From positions 1 through 16,184 of the forward strand of contig JAEZHS010000396.1 of assembly GCA_023436825.1 (NCBI GenBank): DNA of 16,184 bases. The letters run 5' to 3'. This DNA comes from Pseudomonadota bacterium (GTDB taxonomy: Bacteria; Pseudomonadota; Alphaproteobacteria; Reyranellales; Reyranellaceae). Each line of letters opens with the position of its first letter. Within the stretch, counting starts at the first letter, position 1. Below are positions 15,556-16,184 of this stretch, piece after piece. Made by a program: the position numbers and the translations under genes. A model generated the notes under the pieces. That model was not told the DNA's origin and ran no database searches. It saw only the letters and a program-made list of their open reading frames with translations.

Positions 15556-16125
15556 ATGTCGTTCCGCCGCCCCCTGCTTCTGGCCGCCGCCCCTTCTGCC
15601 CTGATTGTCGCACTGATGGCCGGCCTCGTCCTGGCGATGCCCGCTTCGGCGGCTGTCGGCAGCGTCTTAGACGACGACATGCTTGAATTGGCCCAAGCCA
15701 CGCCGCCGACGCCCCCCGCCGCCGGCCCCGACCGGCGCGACCGCGCCGCCTTCAATCCCAAGGCGTTCTGCCTGGACCGCGTCGCCCGGCGCGCGGGCAA
15801 CCGCACCTATCTCAAGATCAAGCTCGACCTGAAGCCCGACCAGATGACGGCCTGGGATGCCTTCGCCAAGGCGTCGGACGCCGCTGACGTCAAGGACACT
15901 GCGCGCTGCAATGCGTTGCCGTCGGAGATGAAGGAGCAGCCGAACTACGTCGATCGGCTGGGCATGGAAGAGGCCTACATGAAGGCACGCGTCGAGCGCA
16001 TCGAGGCGGTGAAGCCCAGCCTCGTGGCGCTCTACAACACCCTGTCGCCCGAGCAGAAGGCGGCGCTCGACCGGCCGCGCCCGATGGGCGGCATGATGGG
16101 ACATCGCCACGGCGGACAGCGTTAA
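15556..16125 (+). CDS. Exported Spy/LTXXQ-like protein
   Basis: This 189-aa protein has a signal peptide: basic RR at 4-5, hydrophobic core about 7-28, probable cleavage after ASA at 30-32. An Ala/Pro-rich linker follows to about residue 65. The mature helical part contains two copies of the L-x-x-x-Q signature: LKPDQ at 92-96 and LSPEQ at 163-167. That is typical of periplasmic LTXXQ proteins related to Spy and CpxP, which act as chaperones or stress sensors. Two cysteines (Cys72, Cys118) could form a disulphide in the periplasm. The C-terminal end GGMMGHRHGGQR (178-189) is Met/His-rich and could bind metal, as in related copper/zinc-responsive proteins. ATG 15556 has GGTGAGG about 8 nt upstream. 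The 101-nt spacer before it shows no convincing promoter. A strong stem-loop follows 22 nt after the stop. Confidence 0.82.
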   Translation: MSFRRPLLLAAAPSALIVALMAGLVLAMPASAAVGSVLDDDMLELAQATPPTPPAAGPDRRDRAAFNPKAFCLDRVARRAGNRTYLKIKLDLKPDQMTAWDAFAKASDAADVKDTARCNALPSEMKEQPNYVDRLGMEEAYMKARVERIEAVKPSLVALYNTLSPEQKAALDRPRPMGGMMGHRHGGQR

Positions 16126-16147
16126 GCATTCTTGCCGGACCGCGCGC

Positions 16148-16184
16148 CTCCAGGCCCGCATCATGATCATGAGCGGGCCTGGAG
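16148..16184 (+). terminator. Strong stem-loop after the LTXXQ gene
   Basis: A perfect 12-bp GC-rich stem is formed by CTCCAGGCCCGC (16148-16159) and GCGGGCCTGGAG (16173-16184). Its 13-nt loop contains the self-complementary TCATGATCATGA (16161-16172). It starts 22 nt after the stop codon. The window ends at the last stem base, so a following T-run cannot be checked. Confidence 0.7.

Noticed and set aside
1..16184. CRISPR array, tRNA, transposon or prophage
   Set aside because: No regularly spaced repeats, cloverleaf sequence, transposase or integrase frames, or attachment-type direct repeats were found on reading both strands.

Overview
The window is GC-rich, densely packed bacterial chromosome. 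Its content suggests an alphaproteobacterium: separate glyQ and glyS chains followed by pyruvate phosphate dikinase, strong G/C at third codon positions, and short CTCTCCCC-type palindromes between genes. A Rhodospirillales- or Reyranella-like host is a guess from gene content, not a proven assignment. No tRNA, rRNA, CRISPR array, transposase or phage gene was seen.

Layout. Positions 1-1888 (+) hold the end of an unknown gene and two inner-membrane permeases of a dipeptide/oligopeptide-type ABC importer, closed by a palindrome at 1895-1923. Positions 1935-2189 (-) hold a small unknown gene. Positions 2398-4899 (-) form a three-gene operon. Its first gene fuses a multi-pass membrane region to a NadD-like nucleotidyltransferase domain. 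It is followed 1 nt later by one GNAT acyltransferase, and 14 nt after that by a paralogous one. This is the most unusual part of the window. A 250-bp AT-richer spacer separates it from a divergent LysR-type regulator (5150-6109, +), which may control it. A second copy of the palindrome, at 6121-6152, lies between the LysR gene and the next convergent operon.

Positions 6156-13144 (-) form a tightly coupled operon in the order glyQ, glyS, ppdK, meaB-like GTPase, HIT-family hydrolase. Junctions are 1 nt, 2 nt, a 4-nt overlap and 9 nt. A good sigma70-type promoter, TTGACC-17-TATTTT, lies upstream of glyQ at 13210-13238. Upstream of that is a small membrane-anchored zinc-ribbon protein (13271-13549, -), divergent from glpD, the FAD-dependent glycerol-3-phosphate dehydrogenase (13604-15142, +). 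After glpD come a small three-helix membrane protein and an exported Spy/LTXXQ-like protein, and the window ends in a strong stem-loop at 16148-16184.

How the genes work together. The ABC permeases import peptides or similar solutes. The glyQS operon joins glycyl-tRNA charging to PEP/pyruvate interconversion, a B12-mutase-type GTPase chaperone and nucleotide clean-up. GlpD feeds glycerol into central metabolism. The nucleotidyltransferase-GNAT-GNAT operon has no role I can name. Its arrangement suggests a membrane-located pathway that makes a nucleotidyl-activated, N-acylated small molecule or acts on a nucleotide cofactor.
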